A stretch of DNA of 64,000 nt, from positions 1,817,501 to 1,881,500 of the forward strand of contig NZ_JAUSVK010000001.1 of NCBI RefSeq assembly GCF_030814655.1. Reading direction: 5' to 3'. Each line of letters starts with the position of its first letter. Within the stretch, counting starts at the first letter, position 1. The notes under the pieces were generated by a model. The model was not told the DNA's origin. It worked only from the letters and a program-made list of their open reading frames with translations, and did not search any database. The stretch is from Labrys monachus (GTDB lineage Bacteria; Pseudomonadota; Alphaproteobacteria; Rhizobiales; Labraceae). Shown piece by piece: positions 46,454 to 54,700 of this stretch. A program made the translations under genes and the position numbers.

Positions 46454-47587
46454 ATGGGCGGTCTGCGCATCGGAGTGGTCGGCTGCGGCAATATCTCCAT
46501 GACCTATCTGCGCAACGCGTCGCTGTTCCCCGGGCTGGAACTGCGCGCCTGCGCCGATGTCTCGGCGGAAGCGGCCGAGCGCCGCGGCGGCGAATACGGG
46601 ATCCGGGCGTCGGGGGTCGACGAATTGCTGGCGGCGGCCGACATCGATCTTGTCCTCAACCTCACGGTTCCCAACGCGCATTTCGACGTCAGCATGGCCG
46701 CCCTGCGCGCCGGCAAGCATGTCTTCACCGAAAAGCCGCTGGCGGTGACCGCGGCGGAGGGGCGAAAGCTGGTCGAGGAGGCGCGGCGGCGCAATCTCGC
46801 CATCGGCTCGGCGCCCGACACCTTCCTCGGTGCGGCCGGACGGCTCGCCCGCCGCCTGATGGACGAGGGCGCCATCGGCCGCGTCACCGCCGGCACCGCC
46901 TTCATGATGACGCGGGGCATGGAGCACTGGCATCCCAATCCGCAATTCTACTACCAGCCGGGTGGCGGGCCGGTGCTCGACATGGGCCCCTATTACCTCA
47001 CCATGCTCGTCAACCTGCTCGGGCCGGCGCGGCAGGTGATGGCGATGGCCTCGACCGGGGCCGGCGAGCGCCTCATCACGGCGCCCGGCCCGAACCAGGG
47101 AACCTCCTTCGCGGTGGGCACGCCGACGACCATCATGGCGCTGGTCGAGTTCGCCGCCGGCGCGATCGTCACCGTCGGCATGAGCTGGGACGTGTTCCGC
47201 CACAGCAACCAGCCGATCGAGCTGCATGGCGGCGCCGGCTCGCTGCGGCTGCCCGATCCCGACACCTTCGGCGGGGGCATCGCGATCAGCCGGGGCGGGG
47301 AAGCCTGGAAGGAGATCGCGACCGGCGGCATGGCCTATGGCGCGATCAACTGGCCCTATGGCGCGCCCGACCGCGCGAACTACCGCATGCTGGGGGTCGC
47401 AGACCTCGCACGGGGCCTGGCCGCGGGACGCGAGCCGCGCGCATCCGGGGAGCTCGCGCTGCACGTGCTCGAGATCATGGAAGGCATGCTGGAGGCGGGC
47501 CGGACCGGAAGACCGGTCCTCATCGGCGAGGGCAGCCAGCCGCCTGCGCTGTCCGAGGACGATGCGGTGGCCCTGCAGGCGGGGTGA
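46454..47587 (+). CDS. Gfo/Idh/MocA-family oxidoreductase
   Basis: NAD(P)-dependent sugar dehydrogenase of 377 aa. The Rossmann start is LRIGVVGCGNISMTYLRNA, the conserved EKP motif is in HVFTEKPLAVTAAEG, and an active-site stretch includes GGGPVLDMGPYYLTMLVNLL. It is divergent from the importer operon and has a good ribosome site (GGGAGG). Its likely role is oxidation of the imported sugar or inositol-like compound; the exact substrate is unknown. Confidence 0.9.
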   Translation: MGGLRIGVVGCGNISMTYLRNASLFPGLELRACADVSAEAAERRGGEYGIRASGVDELLAAADIDLVLNLTVPNAHFDVSMAALRAGKHVFTEKPLAVTAAEGRKLVEEARRRNLAIGSAPDTFLGAAGRLARRLMDEGAIGRVTAGTAFMMTRGMEHWHPNPQFYYQPGGGPVLDMGPYYLTMLVNLLGPARQVMAMASTGAGERLITAPGPNQGTSFAVGTPTTIMALVEFAAGAIVTVGMSWDVFRHSNQPIELHGGAGSLRLPDPDTFGGGIAISRGGEAWKEIATGGMAYGAINWPYGAPDRANYRMLGVADLARGLAAGREPRASGELALHVLEIMEGMLEAGRTGRPVLIGEGSQPPALSEDDAVALQAG

Positions 47588-47703
47588 GCGCGGGGCCGGG
47601 GAGGACGACGAGGCGGTTGGGAGTGTCGATCACCGATCGACATGGAACCGCGGCGGCGGATGCCGGAGAAGACGAGGCGATCGGTGACCGCCCCGCGCCG
47701 CCG

Positions 47704-48516
47704 TCACGGCGAGGCGGAGACGGGAACGACGGTCAGCTTGACGTTGCTCGCCCGCAGGCCGGAAAGATCGTCGGCACCGATGCCGTCATCGGTGATCACC
47801 TCGTCGATCTCGGAGATCTGGCAGAAGGTGCAGAAGCCCGGCGCCTGGAATTTCGAGCTGTCGACCAAAAGGATGGTGCGGCGGGCCGACTGGATCATGG
47901 CCCGCTTGATGCCGGCGACCTCGAGGGACGCGTCGGTCAGCAGGCTGCCCGTCACCGCGAAGGCGCCGATCAGGCACAGATCCGCATGGATGGTGGTGAG
48001 AAAGCTCTCGCCGGGTTCGCCGACGATCATGCGGGAGCCGGCGCGCAGGCTGCCGCCCGGCAGGATGACGCGCCAGGCCGGGACGCTGGCGCAGAGCCCG
48101 GCGATGTCGAGGCTGTTCGTCACCGCGGTGAGCGACAGATCGCGCGTCGCGGCGGCGCGCACGGCTTCCATCACGGTCGAGCTGCTGTCGAAGATGACGC
48201 TTTCGCGCGTGTTCAGCCGCAGGGCCGCCTCGGCGCCGATGGCGCGCTTCTGGTCGCGGTTGAGATGGGCGTTGAGGATCGGCTCGCGCTCGAATGTCGC
48301 CTGCAGCGGCCGGACGAGCAGCGCGCCGCCATGCGTGCGCTCCAGATAGCCCTCGTCCGTGAGCTTTTCGAGATCGCGCCTGACGGTGGAGGGCGAGACG
48401 TTGATGTCTTCGGCGAGCTCGACGATCGACGCGACGCCGTTCTTCTTGATGCGCTCCAGGATCATGGCGCGGCGCATCGCGGGAATGGGCTCGGCGCGCT
48501 TGGCGGGGCTCTCCAT
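47704..48516 (-). CDS. DeoR-family transcriptional regulator
   Basis: Regulator of 270 aa. The HTH is SIVELAEDINVSPSTVRRDL, followed by TDEGYLERTHGGALL and a DeoR-C sugar-phosphate-sensing domain (VIFDSSSTVMEAVRA, VDSSKFQAPGF). ATG 48516 has GGAGG 8 nt upstream; an upstream in-frame ATG at 48609 has no such site. It is divergent from the aldolase-like gene and next to the Gfo/Idh/MocA gene, so it probably controls this sugar locus. Confidence 0.9.
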   Translation of the reverse strand: MESPAKRAEPIPAMRRAMILERIKKNGVASIVELAEDINVSPSTVRRDLEKLTDEGYLERTHGGALLVRPLQATFEREPILNAHLNRDQKRAIGAEAALRLNTRESVIFDSSSTVMEAVRAAATRDLSLTAVTNSLDIAGLCASVPAWRVILPGGSLRAGSRMIVGEPGESFLTTIHADLCLIGAFAVTGSLLTDASLEVAGIKRAMIQSARRTILLVDSSKFQAPGFCTFCQISEIDEVITDDGIGADDLSGLRASNVKLTVVPVSASP

Positions 48517-48900
48517 CAGCGCCGCCTCCGAGGCTCGCGCCGGCCTCGCCCGGCTCCTGCGCAGGCGCGTCCCGCCTCCCGATCGACTGTCCACCCCTGC
48601 TTCATCCATCCTCGCTTCGGTCGCTCGCCGGCCGGTGTCGATCCGGCTTCGGTTCGAACCTGAAGATAAATGACAATAATTGGTATGTCTTGCAATGAAA
48701 AGGCCACGGCCGCGGCCAGCCCGACGCCCCCGCCGCTCGGAGTGATCAACGCGCGATCCGAATCCCCCCTCTGATTTTTCGCGTCTCTGCGCACATTTGC
48801 GCTGGATTGAAATCTTTTGCGTATGGTATGAAAGGGAAGTGCCTTGCGTCCGCACGGGCCGCAAGCCCCGCAACAATCCTGCTCGAAGAGGAAACGTCTC
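48517..48900. other. Divergent control region of the DeoR-type and aldolase-like genes
   Basis: No gene is supported in these 384 bp. An AT-rich patch at about 48660-48700 contains GACA and TGTC arms 10 nt apart (GACAATAATTGG...TGTC), a weak operator candidate. The aldolase leader ends in a purine-rich stretch. Confidence 0.4.
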
Positions 48901-49944
48901 GTGACCCGCCTGGATACCAAACTCGCCAATATCCGCGCCGGCAAATACCGGAAGTCCGATTTCATCATCGCCGACGCCAAGGACGCCGATATGGGATCGG
49001 GCGTCAACGGTCTCGGGCCGAAGCGCAACAAGGACGGCACCTGGGAGCGCTACCGCACCCGCACCGAATTCCTCGACAACATCCAGGCCGTCGTCGAGCA
49101 GGACATCGTCGACATCATGCTGGTCTCGGCCGCCAATCTGGAAGCCCTGCATGAGCGCGGCGTCTTCCGCGACAGCGTGGTCAAGCCCGCCATCCGCGCC
49201 AACGACGCCACCGACTGCTGGGGCGGCGTGCGCCACCAGGCCTATGTGAAGCATCCCTCCCGCCCGTTCCGCACCGCCAACCTGTCGCGCGTGATGTACG
49301 GCACGGATACGCCGATGGCCGGCGCGCCGGTGACCGGTACCGATCTCGGCCTCTATTCGCTGACCTTCGTCAACGATCTCGACGCCGATATGCGCTCCCT
49401 GGAAGCGTTCTCCCAGTTCCGTGAGGAAGCCGCCAAGGTCGGATTCAAATATTTCTACGAGGTTTTCAATCCGAACGTCGAATCGGGCATCGAGCGGGAC
49501 AAGATCGGCGAGTTCGTCAATGACTGCATCCTGCGTTCGCTCGCCGGCGTGATGAAGGCGGACCGGCCGCAATTCCTCAAGATCCCGTTCAACGGCCCCA
49601 AGGCGCTGGAAGAGCTCGCTGGCTATGATTCCAGCATCATCGTCGGTGTGCTCGGCGGCAGCGCGGGCACGACGCGCGACACGTTCGAACTGGTCCACCA
49701 GTCGGAGAAGCATGGCGCCCGTCTCGCTCTGTTCGGACGCAAGATCAACCTGGCCGAAGATCCGCTCGCCATGGTCTCCCTGATGCGGCAGGTCGCGGAC
49801 GGCACCGTCGGGCCGGAGGAAGCGGTGCGCGCCTATCACGGCGAGCTGCAGAAGCAGTCGATCAAGCCGGCCCGCAGCTTCGAGGACGACAACATCATCA
49901 CCGAAGCGCCCCTCCAGCATGCGACGAAGCTGAAGGCCGCCTGA
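48901..49944 (+). CDS. DeoC/LacD-like class I aldolase-type barrel protein
   Basis: Protein of 347 aa that reads as a beta/alpha barrel. Blocks include FIIADAKDADMGSGVNGLGP, VDIMLVSAANLEALHERGVF, KFYEV-like GFKYFYEVFNPNVESGI, QFLKIPFNGPKALEELAGYD and SSIIVGVLGGSAGTTRDTFE with ARLALFGRKINLAEDP. This resembles class I aldolases of the DeoC/FbaB/LacD group, so the lysine of FLKIPFNGP is a candidate Schiff-base residue. The exact reaction is unknown. GTG 48901 is chosen because an extended N-terminus is low in conservation features. Confidence 0.7.
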   Translation: MTRLDTKLANIRAGKYRKSDFIIADAKDADMGSGVNGLGPKRNKDGTWERYRTRTEFLDNIQAVVEQDIVDIMLVSAANLEALHERGVFRDSVVKPAIRANDATDCWGGVRHQAYVKHPSRPFRTANLSRVMYGTDTPMAGAPVTGTDLGLYSLTFVNDLDADMRSLEAFSQFREEAAKVGFKYFYEVFNPNVESGIERDKIGEFVNDCILRSLAGVMKADRPQFLKIPFNGPKALEELAGYDSSIIVGVLGGSAGTTRDTFELVHQSEKHGARLALFGRKINLAEDPLAMVSLMRQVADGTVGPEEAVRAYHGELQKQSIKPARSFEDDNIITEAPLQHATKLKAA

Positions 49945-49959
49945 GGCCTGTCGGCAGGC

Positions 49960-49982
49960 CCGGGACGTCGCCGACGTCCCGG
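49960..49982 (+). terminator. Hairpin after the aldolase-like gene
   Basis: CCGGGACGTCG and CGACGTCCCGG are perfect 11-bp arms around one central base, 16 nt after the stop. Pairing is strong, but there is no T-run. Confidence 0.5.
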
Positions 49983-50042
49983 AGTTGCGCTTTCGGCTTC
50001 GCGGTCGAACCGATCCGCCATATATATCTCTTGATGGGTGTG

Positions 50043-50053
50043 CGGGATTCCCG
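50043..50053. promoter_or_regulatory. Palindrome before the BrnT-type toxin gene
   Basis: CGGGATTCCCG (5-bp arms around T), 10 nt before the toxin start. ATTCCC...GGGAAT (50694-50710) occurs again just after the antitoxin gene. An autoregulatory site for the HTH antitoxin is plausible. Confidence 0.35.
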
Positions 50054-50062
50054 TATTCATGC

Positions 50063-50350
50063 ATGAACGAACCAGCCGAGTTCGAATGGGATGATGTGAA
50101 GGCGGCGGCAAATAGAGCCAAGCACCACATCTCCTTTGAGTTCGGTGTTCGTATCTTTGAAGACGCGAATCGGATCGAGTTTGACGCATCGCGTCCCGGC
50201 GATGGAGAGATCCGCTTCAAGGCTGTCGGGCTCATCCAGGATCGCCTGTTCACGGTGGTCTTCACGCTCCGTGGCGACGTTTGCCGGATTATCTCGGCAC
50301 GTCGCGCCAACGCCAGGGAAGAACGCAGCTATGGCGATCGTCCGATATAG
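50063..50350 (+). CDS. brnT: BrnT-family ribonuclease toxin
   Basis: Small RelE-fold RNase toxin of 95 aa. The family pattern is clear: FEWDDVKAAANRAKHHISFE, D..RPGDGEIRFKAVGLIQDR, LFTVVFTLRG and RIISARRANAREERSY. In BrnTA modules the toxin cleaves RNA and is neutralised by the partner. ATG 50063 is internal to a longer open frame and starts at the family N-terminus. It overlaps the antitoxin gene by 20 nt. Confidence 0.9.
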   Translation: MNEPAEFEWDDVKAAANRAKHHISFEFGVRIFEDANRIEFDASRPGDGEIRFKAVGLIQDRLFTVVFTLRGDVCRIISARRANAREERSYGDRPI

Positions 50351-50684
50351 GCCCGGCCCGGCCCCGATCATCCTCTCCGGTGAGGACGAGGCGCGTCTCG
50401 ATGCCATGACACCCCGGGAAATCGAGCAAAACACGTTGGGTGATGCCGATAATCCCCCGTTGACTGACGATGAACTCGAACGAGGGCGCCTCGGCCGCTC
50501 GGTACGAAAGATTCGCGAGGCGACCGGGCTGAGCCAGGACAAGTTCGCCAAGCGTTTTCACATCAATCCCTCCCGGCTCAGGGATTGGGAGCAGGGACGG
50601 TTCAAGCCGGATTCGGTCGCTCTCGCTTATCTGAAGGTGATCGAGAAGAATCCGAAGGCCGTCGATGACGCGCTGACGGCCTGA
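50331..50684 (+). CDS. HTH antitoxin partner of the BrnT-type toxin
   Basis: Protein of 117 aa. A C-terminal XRE-type helix-turn-helix (IREATGLSQDKFAKRFHINPSRLRDWEQGR) follows an acidic N-terminal part. It differs from classical BrnA, a ribbon-helix-helix protein, so this is a BrnT toxin combined with a HigA/XRE-like antitoxin. The HTH domain should bind the module promoter, and the N-terminal part probably contacts the toxin. The 20-nt overlap supports coupled synthesis. Confidence 0.85.
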   Translation: MAIVRYRPGPAPIILSGEDEARLDAMTPREIEQNTLGDADNPPLTDDELERGRLGRSVRKIREATGLSQDKFAKRFHINPSRLRDWEQGRFKPDSVALAYLKVIEKNPKAVDDALTA

Positions 50685-50759
50685 TACGGCGGTATTCCCA
50701 CTGAGGGAATCCGTATGCGGGGTCGGCGCCCTACGACATGGAATGGACGGCCGGCTCGC

Positions 50760-52628
50760 CTATCGCACATGCTTGTAGACGGTCGTGCGCGACAATCCGA
50801 GCGTACGCGCGGTGACGGCGATGTTGCTGCCGGCGGTGGTATAGGCGGCGCGGATTTCCCGGCAACGGATCCGGTTGAGCGGGTGGCCGGCGCAGGCGTC
50901 GCAGGCCTCCTGGTCCTCCGCGTCGCCGGGGTCGAGGGCGTCCTCGTCGACGAAGGTCATGCGGCCGCGAAGATAGGCGCGCTGCAGCGTCGCCTGCAAT
51001 TCCCGGATATTGCCCGGCCACGGCCCTCGGCGCAGGCGCTCGATCGCGGCATCGGTGATCGCCGCCTCGGGCGCGATCGCCTGCATCAGGTGCCGGACCA
51101 CGGCGGCGAAATCCTGCCGCTCGCGCAGCGGGGGTAAAGCGAGGGTGAAGGCGTTCAAACGGAACAGCAGGTCGGCCCGGAACCGCCGCTCCCTGACCAG
51201 CGCGGCGAGGTCGGCATTGGTGGCCGATACGATCTGCACGTCGACCTTGCGGGTCTTCTGGCCGCCGACGGCGCGGATCTCCATGCTGTCGAGGAAGCGG
51301 AGCAGGACCGTCTGGGCCGGGGCCGGGATGTCGGCGACCTCGTCGAGGAACAGCGTGCCGCCGTCGGCGAGGCGGGCGAGGCCGGGCGCGCCGTCCTGGC
51401 GGGCATTTGTGAAGGCGCCGCGCTCATGGCCGAAGATCTCCGAGACGAACAGTGTCTCCGGCAGGGCGCCGCAATTGAGCGCGACGAATTCGCCCCGCCG
51501 GCCGCTCACCGCATGGACATGGCGCGCCATCAGCTCCTTGCCGGTGCCGGTCTCGCCGCAGATGTGGACCGGCATCCGCATCCGCGTCGCGTCGGCGAGG
51601 CCCTCCATCGTGCGGCGCAAAGCAGGATCGAGGCAGACGAAGCCGGGCGCGGCCGGCGGGGCGGCCGCCGGCGCCGGCCCGGGCGGGAGGCGCCCGCGCC
51701 CCGGCAGATCCGCCGCCGGGGCGCGGGCGCCGATCTGCCGGCAGACCATGAAGACGGCGCTGCCGGCCCGGTCGCGGATGCGCACCACGCCGCCGTCGAG
51801 CAGCCCGTCCATCGCTGCGCCGAAGCGGCCTTCGAAGAGATCCTCGAAATGGCAGCCGGCGGCGGCGGGAAGCCCGGCCAGCATGGCCTGGCCGGGGCGG
51901 TTGAGCGAGGAGACCGCGCCGTCGCGCGACACCGCGATCAGGCCGGCCGAGAGGGTATCGAGATATTCGGCGCGCGGATGGAAGGCGAAGATGAAGAGAT
52001 TCGACCGTTCTTGATAGATCAGTCCATTTTCGATCTGCGCCGCCGCCATCCGCACGAGGGCGTGGGTATGCTGCTGGCGGGCCTCGTGGGAGCAGGAGGC
52101 GTCGAGCAAGCCCACCAGCTGCCCGCCGGCATCGAGGATCGGCGCGGCCATGCAGCTGAGATGGCCGTGGCTGCGGAAATAATGCTCGCGCCCGTAGATC
52201 GCCACGGGCTCGCGCTGCCGGACGGCGAGCCCGAGGGCGTTGGTGCCCCGTTCTGCCTCGCCCCAGGCGCTGCCCGGAATGATGGAGCGGCCGCTGCGGC
52301 TGTCGGCGAAATGCTGGTCGCTGATGGTGTCCAGCACCACGCCGTCCGGATCGGCGAAGGCGATCAGGAAGTTCGATCCGGCGATCTGGGCATGCAGGAG
52401 CTGCATCTCGGCCAGCGCGAGCCTCCGAAGGCCGCTGTGCTCCTCGCGCAGGCGCTGCACCAGCGGGAAGGGAACGACGACGTCGCGCGGCTCGATGCCC
52501 GGATCGAGGCCGAGATCGCGGCAACGCTCCCAGCTCGAAGCGACGAGCGACGACAGCGCGCCGGACGGGATGCGCCGGCCCTCCTCCAGGGCGGAACGGG
52601 CACGCTCGATGTTCGACAGCGGCTGCAT
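50760..52628 (-). CDS. Sigma54-dependent AcoR-like transcriptional activator
   Basis: Bacterial enhancer-binding protein of 622 aa. The N-terminal part has the SSWERCRDLGLDPGIEPRDV motif and a GAF domain (about 80-205, IAGSNFLIAFADPDGV; GSAWGEAERGTNALGLAV). The AAA+ domain has Walker A GETGTGKE (358-365), Walker B GTLFLDE (424-430) and a Fis-type HTH at the C-terminus (SNIAVTARTLGLSRTTVYKH). The sigma54 contact loop reads GAFTNA (404-409), where GAFTGA is canonical. It faces the alcohol dehydrogenase and probably controls it and/or the monooxygenase operon; the inducer would be an alkane, ketone or alcohol. Confidence 0.93.
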   Translation of the reverse strand: MQPLSNIERARSALEEGRRIPSGALSSLVASSWERCRDLGLDPGIEPRDVVVPFPLVQRLREEHSGLRRLALAEMQLLHAQIAGSNFLIAFADPDGVVLDTISDQHFADSRSGRSIIPGSAWGEAERGTNALGLAVRQREPVAIYGREHYFRSHGHLSCMAAPILDAGGQLVGLLDASCSHEARQQHTHALVRMAAAQIENGLIYQERSNLFIFAFHPRAEYLDTLSAGLIAVSRDGAVSSLNRPGQAMLAGLPAAAGCHFEDLFEGRFGAAMDGLLDGGVVRIRDRAGSAVFMVCRQIGARAPAADLPGRGRLPPGPAPAAAPPAAPGFVCLDPALRRTMEGLADATRMRMPVHICGETGTGKELMARHVHAVSGRRGEFVALNCGALPETLFVSEIFGHERGAFTNARQDGAPGLARLADGGTLFLDEVADIPAPAQTVLLRFLDSMEIRAVGGQKTRKVDVQIVSATNADLAALVRERRFRADLLFRLNAFTLALPPLRERQDFAAVVRHLMQAIAPEAAITDAAIERLRRGPWPGNIRELQATLQRAYLRGRMTFVDEDALDPGDAEDQEACDACAGHPLNRIRCREIRAAYTTAGSNIAVTARTLGLSRTTVYKHVR

Positions 52629-52705
52629 GGATCCTCCTGGGATAGGCTGTTTTTGTTCAGGGAGCGCGGACGCTCCGTCCCTTGCGTCAGGTTTGCAGCA
52701 CCGGC

Positions 52706-52875
52706 TCCCTTCTCCCGGTCGGGACTCCGCATTTCCTTCGGAAATGCATGGGGTACCGGCAGGGGGATGAGGGCCTAAAACGTCGACGCGGATAGCTCGA
52801 TCGTCACGCTCGAACCGTCGAAGTTCAGACCCTCATTCGGCGCTGCGCGCCACCTTCTCCCGCACCGGGAGAAGG
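52706..52875. repeat. Paired hairpin repeat, family A copy 3
   Basis: The left module has CTTCTCCCGGTCGGGAC, GCATTTCCTTCGGAAATGC and GGGGGATGAGGG. The right module, inverted, has CCCTCATTCGGCGCTGCGCGCC and CCTTCTCCCGCACCGGGAGAAGG. It is the mirror orientation of the copy at 15430. Confidence 0.75.
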
Positions 52876-52977
52876 AAATCGCGTCGTTTTCTGCAGATCC
52901 GGCGCCCGGGGGAATTTCGCGCATGATAGCTTTCCCCTCAGTCTCCTCTTCTTCGCCGAAATGGCAATGACCAGAAT

Positions 52978-53007
52978 CTGGACAATGTCGTGAACAGCAT
53001 TGTCCAG
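52978..53007. promoter_or_regulatory. Upstream activator inverted repeat for the alcohol dehydrogenase
   Basis: Perfect 10-bp arms CTGGACAATG and CATTGTCCAG, 10 nt apart, 65 nt upstream of the -24 element. It is placed as an enhancer site for a sigma54 activator, most simply the divergent AcoR-like protein. Confidence 0.7.
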
Positions 53008-53071
53008 CCGCTTTACGCCTTCCCTAGACATCATGTTCCGCAACACATTGAAATGGCGCGATTTTCGCGGA

Positions 53072-53087
53072 TGGCACGCCGCGTGCA
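53072..53087 (+). promoter_or_regulatory. Sigma54 (-24/-12) promoter of the alcohol dehydrogenase gene
   Basis: TGGCACGCCGCGTGCA keeps the -24 TGGCAC, 5-nt spacing and -12 GTGCA (consensus TTGCA). It lies 51 nt upstream of ATG 53139. Confidence 0.75.
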
Positions 53088-53138
53088 GCATCTCCCGAAA
53101 ACAATCCGGGCATTCCGCCCGCTGCGGGAGAGAGCACC

Positions 53139-54191
53139 ATGAAGGCACAGGTCCTGAACCAGTATGACGAGACGCTCGGCGCCGACCGCTGGGTCACGCT
53201 CCAGGACGTTCCCGATCCCAGGATCGCGAAATCGACCGACGTCATCGTCCGCATCGGCGGCGCCGGGGTGTGCCGCACCGACCTCCACATCATCGAGGGC
53301 GTGTGGAAGCCGCATATGGATCCGACCGGCGACAGGCTGCTACCGCTGATCATGGGGCACGAGAATGCGGGCTGGGTCGAGGAGGTCGGCAAGGAGGTCG
53401 AGGGCATCAAGGTGGGCGATCCCGTGATCGTGCACCCGAAGATCTCGGGCGGCACCTGCCTCGCCTGCCGCCGCGGCTTCGACATGCACGGCCCCGGCAC
53501 GTTTCCGGGCCTCGACAGCAATGGCGGCTATTCCCAATATCTGTGCACGTCGGAGCGCAACATCGTCGCGCTGCCGCGCACGCTGGCGCCCAAGGACGTC
53601 GCGCCCTATTCGGATGCCGGCCTCACGGCCTATCGCGCCGTGAAGAAGGCGACGCGCCACCTGCTGCCGGGCGAGCGCTGCGTCGTCATCGGCGCCGGCG
53701 GCCTCGGCCATATCGGCATCCAGTGCCTGAAGGCGATGTGCGCCGCCGACATCATCGTCGTCGACAAGTCGGACGCCTCGCTGGCGCTGGCGGGCAAGGT
53801 CGGTGCCGACGAACTGGTCAAGGCCGATGGCAACGAGGTCGAGGCCGTGCTGGCGCTGACCGACGGGCAGGGCGCCGAGGCGGTGATCGACTTCGTCGGC
53901 GAGAAGGGAACCACGGCCAAGGGCCTCGCCATGACCCGGGCGATGGGCAGCTATTATGTCGTCGGCTATGGCGAGGACATCCGCGTGCCGACCGTCGACA
54001 TGGTCATCACCGAGAAGAACATCATCGGCAACCTCGTCGGCACCTGGGCGGAACTGGTGGAGCTGATGGCGCTGGCGGATCGCGGCCTCGTCAATCTCGC
54101 CACCGTCGAATATTCGCTCGCCGACGCCAACAAGGCGCTGCAGGACCTCAACGCCGGCAAGATCCACGGCCGCGCCGTCCTGATCCCGTGA
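53139..54191 (+). CDS. Zinc-dependent NAD alcohol dehydrogenase of the monooxygenase locus
   Basis: Medium-chain dehydrogenase of 350 aa. Catalytic zinc residues are in GAGVCRTDLHIIEG and IMGHENAGWVEEVG, and the Rossmann part starts VVIGAGGLGHIGIQCLKAM. The structural-zinc loop reads GTCLACRRGFDMHGPG, so only two of its four usual Cys remain. In propane-oxidising loci such enzymes oxidise 2-propanol to acetone, and that is the expected role here. It has its own sigma54 promoter. Confidence 0.9.
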   Translation: MKAQVLNQYDETLGADRWVTLQDVPDPRIAKSTDVIVRIGGAGVCRTDLHIIEGVWKPHMDPTGDRLLPLIMGHENAGWVEEVGKEVEGIKVGDPVIVHPKISGGTCLACRRGFDMHGPGTFPGLDSNGGYSQYLCTSERNIVALPRTLAPKDVAPYSDAGLTAYRAVKKATRHLLPGERCVVIGAGGLGHIGIQCLKAMCAADIIVVDKSDASLALAGKVGADELVKADGNEVEAVLALTDGQGAEAVIDFVGEKGTTAKGLAMTRAMGSYYVVGYGEDIRVPTVDMVITEKNIIGNLVGTWAELVELMALADRGLVNLATVEYSLADANKALQDLNAGKIHGRAVLIP

Positions 54192-54375
54192 GCGGACGAC
54201 GGCTCATCGGCTCGGCCTGCAGTCTTCGTGTCATCCCGGACGCGATGCGGCACTCAGTGACGCTTCGCAGATCCGGGATCGCCGGCCGAAAAGGGCGCTC
54301 TTGTCGTCTTGCGATCCCGTGTCTGCATCGCGCCACTGTGTGGCGCAATGCGCACGGGATGACGCAGTGCCTCTA

Positions 54376-54407
54376 TTGCGAAGCAACATAACAGTATTGC
54401 GCCGCAA
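54376..54407. promoter_or_regulatory. Two tandem TTGC-N3-GCAA activator sites
   Basis: TTGCGAAGCAA (54376-54386) and TTGCGCCGCAA (54397-54407) are 21 bp apart, two helical turns. The second extends to the perfect palindrome TATTGCGCCGCAATA (54395-54409). They lie 130-180 bp before the sigma54 promoter. Confidence 0.7.
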
Positions 54408-54415
54408 TATTTTCT

Positions 54416-54440
54416 CAATTTGCATCACTGTCGCAAATTG
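54416..54440. promoter_or_regulatory. Third inverted repeat upstream of the monooxygenase promoter
   Basis: Perfect 8-bp arms CAATTTGC and GCAAATTG, 9 nt apart. The inner bases TTGC...GCAA match the two preceding sites but with wider spacing. Confidence 0.6.
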
Positions 54441-54539
54441 AAACAGTCCATATCCCGAAAGACTCCGAGGGAGCGGCGATTTTCCGGGATATACGGTAGA
54501 ATAAAGCCTCAAACGTGCCGATACGACTGTTGTTCAAAC

Positions 54540-54555
54540 TGGCACGACGTTTGCA
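54540..54555 (+). promoter_or_regulatory. Consensus sigma54 (-24/-12) promoter of the monooxygenase operon
   Basis: TGGCACGACGTTTGCA matches the sigma54 consensus (TGGCAC-N5-TTGCA) at every defined position. Transcription would start about 12 nt downstream, giving a leader of about 295 nt before the hydroxylase start codon at 54864. Confidence 0.88.
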
Positions 54556-54663
54556 TTGCATATCCCAGAACAATGATGACTGGTCCGTCAGGGCACGCCA
54601 CGACAAGAACGAAGGGGAGGATGACCGGCTCGGGAGCATTGCATTCCATCGGCGCGCGAAGTG

Positions 54664-54700
54664 GTTTCCACCGGGATGTCATCCCGGGTTTTTGGGAAAC
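54664..54700 (+). promoter_or_regulatory. Terminator-like hairpin in the monooxygenase leader
   Basis: The stem CCGGGA-TGTCA-TCCCGG (54671-54687) is followed by GTTTTTG. Outer arms GTTTCC (54664-54669) and GGAAAC (54695-54700) can pair around it. It could attenuate transcription or simply stabilise the leader. Confidence 0.5.

Larger units (their letters stand above)
52629..53138. other. Divergent control region of the activator and alcohol dehydrogenase
   Basis: No gene is seen in these 510 bp. The left half is a paired hairpin repeat (52706-52875). The right half carries the upstream inverted repeat (52978-53007) and -24/-12 promoter (53072-53087) of the dehydrogenase. Confidence 0.6.
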
